Assembly: GCF_900167935.1 (NCBI RefSeq) | Contig: NZ_FUYL01000003.1 | Coordinates: 248,001-312,000, forward strand | Source: Maribacter arcticus | GTDB taxonomy: Bacteria > Bacteroidota > Bacteroidia > Flavobacteriales > Flavobacteriaceae | Direction of reading: 5' to 3' | Length of the DNA stretch: 64,000 bases | Shown here: in pieces, positions 1-8,959 of the stretch | How positions within the stretch are numbered: position 1 is the first letter of the stretch | How the letters are laid out: each line of letters begins with the position of its first letter | Notes under the pieces: model-generated | Told to the model about the DNA's origin: nothing | The model's input: only the letters and a program-made list of their open reading frames with translations | The model's database searches: none | Program-made: the position numbers and the translations under genes

Positions 1-1437
1 AAAATAGTAGACAAAGGACACCCTGTTTACGGTATAAACACTGGTTTCGGACCCTTATGCACTACCAAGATTTCAAAATCAGAAACGAATATTCTTCAGA
101 CCAATATTCTTCAAAGTCATAGTGTTGGTGTTGGTGACCCAATAAAGAAAGATATAGCAAAATTGATGCTAATTCTTAAAGCACAGTCCTTAGCAAAAGG
201 CTTTTCAGGTATTGCCCTGAAAACCTTAAAAAGAATTATTTGGCATATTGAGAATGATGCTATTCCTATAGTTCCGTCTCAAGGTTCAGTAGGTGCATCG
301 GGTGATTTGGCGCCTTTATCTCATCTATTTCTTCCTTTAATTGGAATGGGTAAGGTGGAATATAAAAATGAAATTATTACAACAGCAACCTTGTTTGAAA
401 AAACCGGACTCGAACCTATAGCCTTAGGTCCAAAAGAAGGTTTAGCATTAATAAACGGCACACAATTTATTGCGGCTCATGCCGTAAAGGTAGTTTCGCA
501 ATTACATTCATTATTAGCACAAGCCGATATTATTGGCGCCATGATGATTGAAGGGTTACAGGGTTCGGTAAAACCATTTTACAATGAACTTCATGCCTTA
601 CGACCATTTAAAGGCAATGTTCATGTTGCAAAAAGAGTGAAGAAATTATTGAAAGGGTCTGAAATCATGGACGACCATGTTGATTGCGAAAAGGTACAAG
701 ACCCCTACTCCATTCGCTGCATACCGCAAGTACATGGTGCTTCTCGCACCGCTTGGCTACACCTAAAAGAATTGGTAGAAGTTGAATTGAATTCTGTAAC
801 AGACAATCCGGTTATTATAGATGAAGAACTGACCATTAGTGGTGGTAACTTTCATGGACAACCTTTAGCCATGGCCTTAGATTACGCGTGTTTAGCAGCA
901 TCTGAATTAGGTAATATTTCTGATAGACGCATTTATTTAGCCTTAGAAGGAAATAGCCCTGGTGTGCCTAAATTACTCATGAACGATACTGGCATCAATT
1001 CTGGCTATATGATTTTACAGTATACTACGGCAGCTTTGGCAAGTGAAAACAAAGGACTCTGTTTTCCATCAAGCGCAGATAGTATTCCAACATCTCTAGG
1101 CCAAGAAGATCATGTTAGTATGGGATCCATTGGAGGTAGAAAAGCATTACAGGTTATTGGAAATGTCGAGAAAATACTAGCTATTGAATTACTTACTGCA
1201 GCACAAGCTTTTGAGTTTCGAAAACCATTAAAATCTGGAGTTTTCTTAGATGAAGTTCATAATGCAGTTAGAGAACAAGTCGCCTTTGCTGTAAAAGACC
1301 GCATTTTCGCCGACGATATTGAAAAAGGAATTGAAATGATTCAGAATAAAACCATCATAAAAGTTGTAGATCGGGTTCAAAAGGAACACAACATTTCTTT
1401 AAAAACTAAATTTTCAACAGAATTCGAAGTATATTGA
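1..1437 (+). CDS. hutH: Histidine ammonia-lyase, 5' end outside window
   Basis: Catalyses the first step of histidine breakdown, non-oxidative removal of ammonia from L-histidine to give urocanate, in the cytoplasm. The frame is open from base 1 and 478 residues are visible; family members are about 500-510 long, so roughly 25-30 N-terminal residues lie outside the window. The first codons encode the family motif YGINTGFG. The Ala-Ser-Gly triad that cyclises into the MIO electrophile lies at 295-303 within GASGDLAPLSH. The motif SLGQEDHVSMG near the C-terminus is also typical. It lies 4 bp before hutI, and the order hutH-I-U-G supports one transcript. The internal ATG at 163 is not the start because the conserved N-terminus precedes it. 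Identification is very secure. Confidence 0.97.
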   Translation, partial: KIVDKGHPVYGINTGFGPLCTTKISKSETNILQTNILQSHSVGVGDPIKKDIAKLMLILKAQSLAKGFSGIALKTLKRIIWHIENDAIPIVPSQGSVGASGDLAPLSHLFLPLIGMGKVEYKNEIITTATLFEKTGLEPIALGPKEGLALINGTQFIAAHAVKVVSQLHSLLAQADIIGAMMIEGLQGSVKPFYNELHALRPFKGNVHVAKRVKKLLKGSEIMDDHVDCEKVQDPYSIRCIPQVHGASRTAWLHLKELVEVELNSVTDNPVIIDEELTISGGNFHGQPLAMALDYACLAASELGNISDRRIYLALEGNSPGVPKLLMNDTGINSGYMILQYTTAALASENKGLCFPSSADSIPTSLGQEDHVSMGSIGGRKALQVIGNVEKILAIELLTAAQAFEFRKPLKSGVFLDEVHNAVREQVAFAVKDRIFADDIEKGIEMIQNKTIIKVVDRVQKEHNISLKTKFSTEFEVY

Positions 1438-1441
1438 AAAT

Positions 1442-2689
1442 ATGGAAAAAGCAACATTAATAGGCCCCTTCAAACAAATTATTACCATGACCGGCATACC
1501 TTTAAAAGGTGCCGTTAAGGATAGTGAATTGCACATAGTTTCAGATGGCGGTATCATTATTACCGGTTCGACTATTACTAAAATAGGAGATTTTAAACTT
1601 TTAAAAGAAAGCGATAAAATTGGAGAAACAATAACCCTAAAAGGAAATCATGTTTGTGTACCGGGCTTCATCGACGCTCATACACATATTTGTTTTGGAG
1701 GGTCACGCGCAAAGGATTATGCTATGCGAAATGCAGGTAAATCTTATTTAGAAATCGCACATGCGGGTGGTGGTATTTGGGATACGGTTACGCAAACTAG
1801 AAAAGCCACACAAGAAGAATTGACCAAAAGCACCATAAAACTTGCTAATCGCCATTTAAAAAACGGCACCACCACTATAGAGGTAAAAAGTGGATATGGT
1901 CTTTCTGTAGATGAAGAACTAAAAATGCTAAGGGCCATTAAAGAGGCAAATATTACCGCGATGCCAGATTTAATACCCACATGTTTAGCTGCGCATATGC
2001 TACCCAAAGATTTTCAAGGAACAGAAACCGCATATCTATCAGAAATAGCAGAGCGTTTATTTCCGATTCTTAAGTCAGAAAAGTTGGCTAACCGTATTGA
2101 TGCATTCATTGAAGAAAGTGCATTTTCAGCCGAAGACATTAAAGATTATTTTAATACAGCAAGTGCTATGCAATTCGATATTACCGTTCATGCCGACCAA
2201 TTTACGCCTGCTGGCAGTAAAGTAGCTGTCGATTATAAAGCACTTAGTGCTGACCATTTGGAGGCAAGCACTGAAAATGAAATTGCGATACTTGCCAATA
2301 GCGATACCATTGCCGTTGCCTTACCAGGAGCTTCTATCGGATTAGGATGTGATTTCACTCCTGCACGTAAATTATTAGATGCTGGTGCCGCTTTAGCAAT
2401 AGCGAGCGACCACAACCCTGGTTCTGCACCCATGGGCGATTTACTCACCCAAGCCAGTATTTTGGGTACATTTCAAAAATTGACCAATGCAGAGGTTTTA
2501 TCAGGAATCACCTTTAGAGCAGCCGCAGCTTTAAACCTTTCTGATCGCGGAAAACTAGAAGAAGGGCTTTTAGCAGATTTCGCCGTTTTCCACAGTGATA
2601 ATTACCAAGATATTCTCTACAACCAAGGCAACTTAAAACCTTGCATGGTTTGGAAGGATGGCAACCTAGTCTATGATAAGCATAATTAG
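1442..2689 (+). CDS. hutI: Imidazolonepropionase
   Basis: Hydrolyses 4-imidazolone-5-propanoate to N-formimidoyl-L-glutamate, the third step of the hut pathway. The protein has 415 residues, the usual length. It belongs to the amidohydrolase superfamily: the metal-binding HxH occurs as DAHTH near residue 80, a further metal-ligand His lies in TVHADQF near residue 250, and the catalytic/metal Asp lies in ASDHNPGSAP near residue 325. It starts 4 bp after the hutH stop codon, so the two are probably translationally linked. The stop codon is embedded in a TTAGGAG tandem repeat that runs into the gap before hutU. Identification is secure. Confidence 0.96.
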   Translation: MEKATLIGPFKQIITMTGIPLKGAVKDSELHIVSDGGIIITGSTITKIGDFKLLKESDKIGETITLKGNHVCVPGFIDAHTHICFGGSRAKDYAMRNAGKSYLEIAHAGGGIWDTVTQTRKATQEELTKSTIKLANRHLKNGTTTIEVKSGYGLSVDEELKMLRAIKEANITAMPDLIPTCLAAHMLPKDFQGTETAYLSEIAERLFPILKSEKLANRIDAFIEESAFSAEDIKDYFNTASAMQFDITVHADQFTPAGSKVAVDYKALSADHLEASTENEIAILANSDTIAVALPGASIGLGCDFTPARKLLDAGAALAIASDHNPGSAPMGDLLTQASILGTFQKLTNAEVLSGITFRAAAALNLSDRGKLEEGLLADFAVFHSDNYQDILYNQGNLKPCMVWKDGNLVYDKHN

Positions 2690-2719
2690 GAGTTAGGAGT
2701 TAGGAGTTAGGAGTTAGGA
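2686..2719. repeat. TTAGGAG heptamer tandem repeat (about 4.9 copies)
   Basis: Four perfect head-to-tail copies of TTAGGAG begin at 2686, 2693, 2700 and 2707, followed by a partial fifth copy (TTAGGA). The first copy contains the TAG stop codon of hutI; the array ends about 15 bp before the hutU start. Each unit contains AGGAG, a Shine-Dalgarno-like core, so the array offers several alternative ribosome-binding cores at different distances from hutU. Confidence 0.95.
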
Positions 2720-2734
2720 AAAATAAAAAACAGT

Positions 2735-4738
2735 ATGATGAACTTTAAACAAGAGATACAAACCGGAATACCCGCTGAACTTCCTCTAAAAAAGGAACGT
2801 TCTTCAAATGTAAGTCATGCTCCGAATCGAAAGCAAATACTATCTATAGCTGAAAAACAATTAGCAATTAGAAATGCACTACGCTATTTTCCTACTGAAT
2901 GGCATGCGACACTAGCACCTGAATTTGCTGAAGAACTACAGGTTTTTGGGCGTATTTATATGTATCGTTTTCAACCTACCTACGAAATGTATGCTAGGCC
3001 AATATCTGACTATCCGGCTCATACTTCTCAAGCAGCTGCAATCATGCTTATGATTCAGAATAACTTAGATCCTGCAGTTGCACAACATCCTCAAGAACTA
3101 ATTACATATGGTGGTAATGGGGCCGTTTTTCAAAATTGGGCTCAGTACCTGCTTACCATGCAGTATCTATCGGAAATGACCGAAGAACAGACTTTGCATA
3201 TGTATTCTGGTCATCCAATGGGTCTTTTTCCTTCATCAAAAGAAGCTCCTCGCGTGGTAGTCACAAACGGAATGATGATTCCGAACTATTCTAAACCCGA
3301 TGATTGGGAGAAATACAATGCACTTGGGGTAACTCAGTACGGTCAAATGACGGCTGGTTCCTTTATGTATATTGGTCCGCAGGGCATTGTTCATGGCACC
3401 GCTATAACAGTAATGAACGCATTTAGAAAAGTATTAAAAACGACCGAATCTTCAGCAGGTAAGTTATTTTTAACTGCAGGTTTAGGTGGCATGAGTGGAG
3501 CTCAACCAAAGGCGGGTAATATTGCAGGTTGTATTACCATTTGTGCTGAGGTTAATCCACATGCCGCCAAAAAAAGATTTGAACAAGGTTGGGTAGATGA
3601 ATTAATTCAAAATTTAGATACGCTGGTCAAAAGAACCAAAGAAGCGAAAGAGAATAATGAAGTAATCTCTTTGGCATTTATTGGTAATGTTGTTGATGTG
3701 TGGGATCGATTTTATAAAGAAGATATTTATATTCATTTAGGTTCTGACCAGACATCTTTACATAATCCATGGGCCGGCGGATATTACCCTGTCGGACTTT
3801 CATTCGAGGATGCTAATGTAATGATGAATCAAGACCCGAAAGCTTTTAAAGCTAAAGTTCAAGAATCATTACGTAGACATGCAGATGCCATTAACCTCCA
3901 CACTAAAAAAGGAACTTATTTCTTTGACTATGGAAATGCCTTTCTTTTAGAAGCTTCGAGAGCTGGTGCCGATGTAATGGCAGAAAATAGTATTGATTTT
4001 AAATATCCATCTTATGTACAAGATATTCTAGGACCAATGTGTTTTGATTATGGTTTCGGTCCTTTTAGATGGGTTTGTTCCTCTGGAAATTCTGAAGATT
4101 TACGAAAAACAGATGCAATTGCCCTACGGGTATTAAAAGCAATAAAAGAAGAAGCTCCAGTAGAAATTCAACAACAGTTGAAAGATAATATTAAATGGAT
4201 ATCTGAAGCCGAACAAAATAAGTTGGTTGTAGGTTCTCAAGCCAGAATATTATATGCTGATGCGGAAGGTAGAGCAAAAATAGCTTTGGCCTTTAATGAG
4301 GCAATTGCTAATGGAGAGCTATCTGCCCCTATCATTTTGGGTAGAGACCACCATGACGTAAGTGGTACAGATTCTCCTTACCGAGAAACTAGTAACATTA
4401 CAGACGGCAGTAAATTCACTGCCGACATGGCCATACACAATGTTATTGGCGATAGTTTTAGAGGTGCTACTTGGGTATCTATACATAATGGTGGTGGTGT
4501 TGGTTGGGGTGAAGTCACCAATGGTGGTTTCGGTATGGTGTTAGATGGTTCAAACGATGCAGAGCGTAAACTAAAAAACATGCTTTTCTATGATGTAAAC
4601 AATGGGATATCTCGCCGAAGCTGGGCCCGAAATAAAGAAGCAATGTTCGCTATTCAACGAGAAATGGAAAGAACCCCGACTCTCAAAGTTACTTTTCCTA
4701 ATTTAGTAGAAGACAAATATTTAGAGAACTTGTTTTAA
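2735..4738 (+). CDS. hutU: Urocanate hydratase
   Basis: Adds water to urocanate to give 4-imidazolone-5-propanoate, using tightly bound NAD+ as an electrophile; second step of the hut pathway. The NAD-binding loop GLGGMSGAQPKAG lies near residue 249 and the conserved GFGPFRWVCSSGN, with the active-site Cys region, near residues 439-451. At 667 residues it is longer than the roughly 555-residue proteobacterial enzymes; the longer form is, to my knowledge, usual in Bacteroidota. Two adjacent ATG codons (2735 and 2738) could both serve as start. The gap to hutI is filled mostly by a heptamer repeat that could affect translation. Identification is secure. Confidence 0.95.
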   Translation: MMNFKQEIQTGIPAELPLKKERSSNVSHAPNRKQILSIAEKQLAIRNALRYFPTEWHATLAPEFAEELQVFGRIYMYRFQPTYEMYARPISDYPAHTSQAAAIMLMIQNNLDPAVAQHPQELITYGGNGAVFQNWAQYLLTMQYLSEMTEEQTLHMYSGHPMGLFPSSKEAPRVVVTNGMMIPNYSKPDDWEKYNALGVTQYGQMTAGSFMYIGPQGIVHGTAITVMNAFRKVLKTTESSAGKLFLTAGLGGMSGAQPKAGNIAGCITICAEVNPHAAKKRFEQGWVDELIQNLDTLVKRTKEAKENNEVISLAFIGNVVDVWDRFYKEDIYIHLGSDQTSLHNPWAGGYYPVGLSFEDANVMMNQDPKAFKAKVQESLRRHADAINLHTKKGTYFFDYGNAFLLEASRAGADVMAENSIDFKYPSYVQDILGPMCFDYGFGPFRWVCSSGNSEDLRKTDAIALRVLKAIKEEAPVEIQQQLKDNIKWISEAEQNKLVVGSQARILYADAEGRAKIALAFNEAIANGELSAPIILGRDHHDVSGTDSPYRETSNITDGSKFTADMAIHNVIGDSFRGATWVSIHNGGGVGWGEVTNGGFGMVLDGSNDAERKLKNMLFYDVNNGISRRSWARNKEAMFAIQREMERTPTLKVTFPNLVEDKYLENLF

Positions 4739-4803
4739 TCGAATTCTAGTGTAAATTTCATGCTATAATTCATTACATTTCACCCCTAATTTGTTGATAT
4801 AAC

Positions 4804-5760
4804 ATGTCAAATTATAAGCTTCCTAGAAAGGATAATTGGATTGGAAGGTCGTCTGACCAACAACTTTACTTGAATGAAAAAATTATTCTTTCGAGTATCA
4901 AATCACCGTTTCAGTCTAACCAAAACAAGACTATAGCTCTATTAGGTTATAGTAGTGATGAAGGTGTACGAAGAAACCACGGCAGGGTTGGCTCATCATT
5001 GGGACCTGATGCTATTCGGAAGCAATTGGGAAAAATGCCAAATCATCTTGACAATAACACGCAGCTCATCGATTTCGGAAATCTAGAATGTAACGATGAA
5101 GATTTAGAATCACTACAAAGTGATTTATCAGTTGCCGTTAAATTCTTTTTAGATAACAATGCAATTCCTATTATTCTTGGTGGTAGTCACGATCTTGCTT
5201 ATGGGCATTACAACGGCTTGTCTCAATACTTACCAGAAGGCAAAACGATAGGAATCATTAATTTTGACGCCCATTTCGATTTAAGACCAAATATCAATGG
5301 TAATACCTCAGGAACACCTTTTTACCAAATAGCCACGGAACATGAAGCAAAGAATGAGTCTATAAAGTATATGGCCTTAGGTATTCGAAAAGATGCGAAT
5401 ACAAAAGACCTATTTGAATTTGCAGAGACCCATCACGCAAATTATTTAGAGCAAAAGTATTTCTGCATGACCTATTTAGAACATGTAGAATTACGACTCA
5501 TGCAATTTATAGAAGATGTTGATTATCTATACACTACAATTGATTTAGATGGTTTTTCTTCAGCTTACGCACCGGGCGTTAGCGCCTCATCACCAATGGG
5601 ATTTTCCCCAGACATAGTACTTAAAAGTCTAAAACTAATTCTTGAATCAGGTAAATTATTGGGGTTAGATGTGGTAGAACTTAATCCGAATTATGATGTA
5701 GATGACCAGACCGCTAAATTAGCAGCCTCTCTAGTTCATTATGTTATTCATAAAGTATAG
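4804..5760 (+). CDS. hutG: Formimidoylglutamase (arginase/ureohydrolase family)
   Basis: Expected to hydrolyse N-formimidoyl-L-glutamate to glutamate and formamide, closing the hut pathway. The 318-residue protein carries the binuclear Mn-binding signatures of the ureohydrolase fold: GGSHD near residues 126-130, DAHFD near residues 155-159 and TIDLDGF near residue 245. The family also contains arginases and agmatinases; assignment to hutG rests on position, 65 bp after hutU in the same orientation, and on the missing fourth hut step otherwise. No regulator gene is part of the operon within the window. Confidence 0.88.
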   Translation: MSNYKLPRKDNWIGRSSDQQLYLNEKIILSSIKSPFQSNQNKTIALLGYSSDEGVRRNHGRVGSSLGPDAIRKQLGKMPNHLDNNTQLIDFGNLECNDEDLESLQSDLSVAVKFFLDNNAIPIILGGSHDLAYGHYNGLSQYLPEGKTIGIINFDAHFDLRPNINGNTSGTPFYQIATEHEAKNESIKYMALGIRKDANTKDLFEFAETHHANYLEQKYFCMTYLEHVELRLMQFIEDVDYLYTTIDLDGFSSAYAPGVSASSPMGFSPDIVLKSLKLILESGKLLGLDVVELNPNYDVDDQTAKLAASLVHYVIHKV

Positions 5761-5771
5761 CGGAAAACAAA

Positions 5772-5806
5772 AAAAGCCTCCCATTATGGAAAGCCTTTCA
5801 TTGGGT
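5772..5806 (-). terminator. Possible rho-independent terminator for the minus-strand gene at 5946
   Basis: Read on the minus strand, the segment forms an imperfect hairpin (outer CCCA/TGGG with an inner ATG-AA / TT-CCAT stem) followed by AGGC and a run of seven T. The stem has mismatches, so support is moderate. Two further short dyads lie just beyond it: TATCGG/CCGATA at about 5809-5826 and TGTCTC/GAGACA at about 5836-5858. Confidence 0.4.
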
Positions 5807-5945
5807 ACTATCGGCATAAACCGATAAACACAATTGTCTCAAATATTCTTCGAGACACAACACAACGCCACAAAGATAATAAAGGTTTTTAAATAAATGT
5901 ATAGCATGTTAATTTCTTACAACAACTATTTTTAGTAGCCTATTA

Positions 5946-6296
5946 TTAAACTTCTTTAGTATTAAAAAGTTTATATACCTGTTGTTTTTCTTTCAATGAA
6001 AATTGCTTAGAAGCAAACCAATCATGAATCTTAATCTTCTCATTTTCAATTTGCGCATTACGAATTGCATTTAAAGAAACGATATGCCAATGCGAACCTT
6101 TATTACGTGAAACCGAATAACCAACATCTTCCATAATATAAGATTGTTTTGGTCTATTTATAAGCCTTACTCCATTTTTTAATACAGCCAAAGTTTCAGT
6201 TAAACGTGCCACTTCAGAAAATGAATATCTAGCAAAATCGTTGAATCCATTCTGCTCAACATTATAAAGTTTATCACCAATTTTAAGGTCATTCAT
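5946..6296 (-). CDS. Hypothetical protein, 116 residues
   Basis: I do not recognise a family. The protein is soluble and basic, with no signal peptide and no membrane segment. It has a central region NRPKQSYIMEDVGYSVSR and a probably helical C-terminus rich in Lys and Gln. The frame could be extended to a TTG at 6314, but I prefer the ATG at 6296: a flavobacterial -7 element (TAAATTTG on the minus strand, 6312-6319) sits just upstream and overlaps the extension. It is transcribed alone, converging on hutG, with the small membrane gene at 6402 upstream in the same orientation. Confidence 0.6.
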   Translation of the reverse strand: MNDLKIGDKLYNVEQNGFNDFARYSFSEVARLTETLAVLKNGVRLINRPKQSYIMEDVGYSVSRNKGSHWHIVSLNAIRNAQIENEKIKIHDWFASKQFSLKEKQQVYKLFNTKEV

Positions 6297-6311
6297 AGCA
6301 TAAAAAAGCTG

Positions 6312-6319
6312 CAAATTTA
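6312..6319 (-). promoter_or_regulatory. -7 promoter element (TAnnTTTG type)
   Basis: The minus strand reads TAAATTTG, a full match to the Bacteroidota -7 consensus, 16 nt before the ATG at 6296. No TTG is seen at the proper -33 distance, so support is partial. Confidence 0.5.
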
Positions 6320-6401
6320 AAGGGCTTATGTTGGTAATGAAATTTTTAAGATGTTTAGTTATTCACAAAATGATAGTAGCTCAAGAAACACAATTATCAT
6401 A

Positions 6402-6860
6402 CTATGCCATTCCTTTCATGGTCAGCAAAGTAGTGACCCAAATGATTACAGAAGACAAAAAGATACCAATCGTATTAGCAACAAAGGCTTTTTTACGCTC
6501 AATTTTAAAAAGGTAACTGGCGATACTACCTGCATAAACTCCTGTACCAGGAACAGGTAGCATTACGAAAAATATGAGTCCGTAAAAACCATATTTTCTT
6601 ATTTGATCACCAGAACCCATTTTTGCCCTACGTGCAATGAATAGTGCTGCTTTCTTATATAAATGCCAGCGAAGTAAGTATTTATTGATTGTATTCAAAA
6701 AAAACATCATGATAGGAAACACCATGACATTTGCTAAAAAGCACACCACTAACACCAAATAAATATTAACCCCATTTAGCAAACCATAGGGTATACCAAC
6801 TTTAGCTTCCCCTAATGGTGAGATGCTCCAAAGTGCTGCTATAATCAAATCTTTCAACAA
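6402..6860 (-). CDS. Small multi-drug export family membrane protein (COG2426-like)
   Basis: A 152-residue integral membrane protein with about four hydrophobic segments. The N-terminal half contains LGEAKVGIPYGL, matching the E-x-R/K-x-x-IPyG pattern typical of the small multidrug export (Sm_multidrug_ex) family; the second half has the conserved VMLPVPGTGVYAGSIASYLF. The transport substrate of this family is not established, so 'multidrug' is only a family label. It is transcribed divergently from the oxidoreductase at 7093, with about 230 bp between them. Confidence 0.7.
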   Translation of the reverse strand: MLKDLIIAALWSISPLGEAKVGIPYGLLNGVNIYLVLVVCFLANVMVFPIMMFFLNTINKYLLRWHLYKKAALFIARRAKMGSGDQIRKYGFYGLIFFVMLPVPGTGVYAGSIASYLFKIERKKAFVANTIGIFLSSVIIWVTTLLTMKGMA

Positions 6861-6949
6861 AAGTCTATTTTTAGCGACTGCAAAATTACGCCCTTCTATA
6901 AAAATTCTTTGCCATTTAAATCATAAATAATGATGATATTCGAATTATC

Positions 6950-7008
6950 AAGACCAACAGCTTCCATATTTTATAAGCAACAACACATAGCTATTATTAG
7001 TTGGTCTT
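6950..7008. promoter_or_regulatory. 9-bp inverted repeat in a divergent promoter region
   Basis: AAGACCAAC (6950-6958) and GTTGGTCTT (7000-7008) are perfect reverse complements separated by 41 nt. They lie between two divergent genes and could be paired regulator sites or the foot of an RNA structure upstream of the oxidoreductase gene. Confidence 0.45.
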
Positions 7009-7092
7009 ATAAATGAAGTAGGCATACCCATATTCAATTTTAAAATTGCTATTTTTAAAAGTTGACAACAACTACCAATACCGAACCAAAAC

Positions 7093-8484
7093 ATGAGCAA
7101 AAAAAATTCAAGAAGATCGTTTATAAAACGCGCTTCGCTAACCTCAGCTGCCTTAAGTACAAGTCCTTTTTTATTGGCAGCCTCTAGTAACAACCGTTTA
7201 ATTTTAAGTAGAAGCTACACCCATCAAGAGTTTAGTGCGAACGATCAAATAAATATTGCTTTGATCGGTACAGGAATTCAGGGAATATTCGACACGCAAG
7301 CTGCCCTGAAAGTTGATGGGGTAAAGTTGGTCGCAGCATGCGATTTATATACCGGAAGACTTGAAAGAGCAAAAGAACTTTGGGGGCAAGATATTTTTGT
7401 GACCCGTGATTATAGAGAGGTATTAAATCGTAAAGATATAGATGCCGTAATTATTGCAACACCTGATCATTGGCATCAAACTATAGCAGTTGCAGCACTT
7501 AATGCTGGCAAGCATGTGTATTGTGAAAAACCAATGGTGCAAAATTTTAATGAAGGTCAAGAAATTATAAAGGCACAAATAAACTCAGGTAAAATATGCC
7601 AAGTTGGTAGCCAAGGAATGTCATCGCTCGGTAATGAGAAAGCAAAGCAACTTTATGAAGATGGGGCTATTGGAGATATTGTGATGTTAGATATGTATAA
7701 CGACAGATATTCTGCTGAGGGTGCATGGCAATACCCTATACCACCAGATGCAAACACGAATACCGTTGATTTTGACACCTTTTTAGGCAACGCCCCGAAA
7801 GTACCTTTCGAACCAAAAAGATTTTTTAGATGGAGAAACTATCAAGATTATGGTACCGGAGTTGCGGGAGATTTATTCGTTCACGCATTTTCTACTTTAA
7901 ATTATGTCATAAGTTCACATGGGCCAAATAGAGCTTTAGCAACTGGTGGACTACGTTATTGGAAAGATGGTAGAGATGTACCCGATGTTTCCATAACCCT
8001 ATATGATTATCCTAAAACTGAAACTCATGCGCCTTTTAATGCAGCTTTCCGTATAAACTTTATTGCAGGTAGTGGTGGAGGTGGTGGCTTTAAACTTATA
8101 GGCACCGAAGGTGAAATGGAAATAGGGCAGAACTCCGTCACCGTAAATCGTTCAAAATTAAGTATGACCCCTAGTGGATATTCATTGATTTCGTTTACCG
8201 AGGAAATGCAACAAAAGATCAAAAACGAATATGCTGCTAAAAACTTAGAACCTAGAAGATCTAGTTTGTCTACAGGTACAACCACTTGGGAAGCACCGAG
8301 TGATTATAAAGGAGGTCATTATGACCATTTCAATAATTTCTTTACGAGCATAAGAAGTAATGGTAAAGTAATACAGGACCCGAAATTTGGACTTAGAGCC
8401 GCAGGAGCAGCACTTTTGGCTAACGAAAGTTATTCTAGAAAACAACCCGTTAATTGGAACCCTACAGAAATGAAATTAATGTAA
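7093..8484 (+). CDS. Tat-exported Gfo/Idh/MocA family oxidoreductase
   Basis: A 463-residue NAD(P)-dependent oxidoreductase probably acting on a sugar or sugar derivative outside the cytoplasm. The N-terminus carries a twin-arginine signal (SRRSFIKRASLTSAAL). A Rossmann segment IALIGTGIQGIFDTQAAL follows near residue 54, then ATPDHWH and the family catalytic signature CEKP at about residues 146-149. A Gly-rich stretch (AGSGGGGGFKLIGTEGEM) precedes the C-terminal part. Many Gfo/Idh proteins of Bacteroidota are exported this way with cofactor bound; the substrate is unknown. It converges on the Lrp gene, with one base between the stop codons. Confidence 0.85.
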   Translation: MSKKNSRRSFIKRASLTSAALSTSPFLLAASSNNRLILSRSYTHQEFSANDQINIALIGTGIQGIFDTQAALKVDGVKLVAACDLYTGRLERAKELWGQDIFVTRDYREVLNRKDIDAVIIATPDHWHQTIAVAALNAGKHVYCEKPMVQNFNEGQEIIKAQINSGKICQVGSQGMSSLGNEKAKQLYEDGAIGDIVMLDMYNDRYSAEGAWQYPIPPDANTNTVDFDTFLGNAPKVPFEPKRFFRWRNYQDYGTGVAGDLFVHAFSTLNYVISSHGPNRALATGGLRYWKDGRDVPDVSITLYDYPKTETHAPFNAAFRINFIAGSGGGGGFKLIGTEGEMEIGQNSVTVNRSKLSMTPSGYSLISFTEEMQQKIKNEYAAKNLEPRRSSLSTGTTTWEAPSDYKGGHYDHFNNFFTSIRSNGKVIQDPKFGLRAAGAALLANESYSRKQPVNWNPTEMKLM

Positions 8485-8485
8485 A

Positions 8486-8959
8486 TTAATCTTCTATTAC
8501 TTCATTGAATTGAATGTGGCGTTCCACATTCTCTTCAATTGAAATGAATGATTCTATACCACGTATACCCGTAATGCTAAGAATTTCATCTTGATAGACT
8601 TGTTTATAGTGAAAACTATCTCTAGCATGCATCTTTATAAAAATATCGTATTTACCGGTTACGTGGTGTATTTTAACCACCTCTTCAATTTCATTTAACT
8701 TTTTCATGACCTTCTTAAAAAGGTTAATCTCACTTAAAAAAATTCCTAAGAAAATAGTCATTTTCCAACCCATCTTAGCGTAATCTAAACTAAGGGTTGC
8801 TCCGGTTATTAAACCCATCTCCCTCATTTTTCGCATTCGCATATGCACCGTTCCTGGAGAAATAATCAATTTTTTGGCTACATCGGTATAAGGGGTTTGT
8901 GCATTTTCCGCCAGAATATTCAAAATATTAAAATCTACATGGTCTAATTTATTTCTCAT
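8486..8959 (-). CDS. Lrp/AsnC family transcriptional regulator
   Basis: A 157-residue regulator with the standard two-part layout. An N-terminal winged helix-turn-helix (about residues 6-55) contains LDHVDFNILNILAENAQTPY and the recognition helix region SPGTVHMRMRKM. A C-terminal RAM ligand-binding domain (about 65-150) contains HHVTGKYDIFIKMHARD. Such proteins usually sense amino acids. It is divergent from the TonB receptor, lipoprotein and aminotransferase genes across a 529-bp gap, so it is the natural candidate to regulate them. The upstream hut operon could also be a target. Confidence 0.92.
   Translation of the reverse strand: MRNKLDHVDFNILNILAENAQTPYTDVAKKLIISPGTVHMRMRKMREMGLITGATLSLDYAKMGWKMTIFLGIFLSEINLFKKVMKKLNEIEEVVKIHHVTGKYDIFIKMHARDSFHYKQVYQDEILSITGIRGIESFISIEENVERHIQFNEVIED

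Noticed and set aside
1744-2448. Open frames on the strand opposite hutI
   Set aside because: They are antisense shadows of a secure gene, with no recognisable protein features.
6896-6967. A 23-codon minus-strand frame starting with an ATG in the gap before 7093
   Set aside because: Too short, no homology that I can name and no ribosome-binding site; it may be chance or a relic too small to assign.
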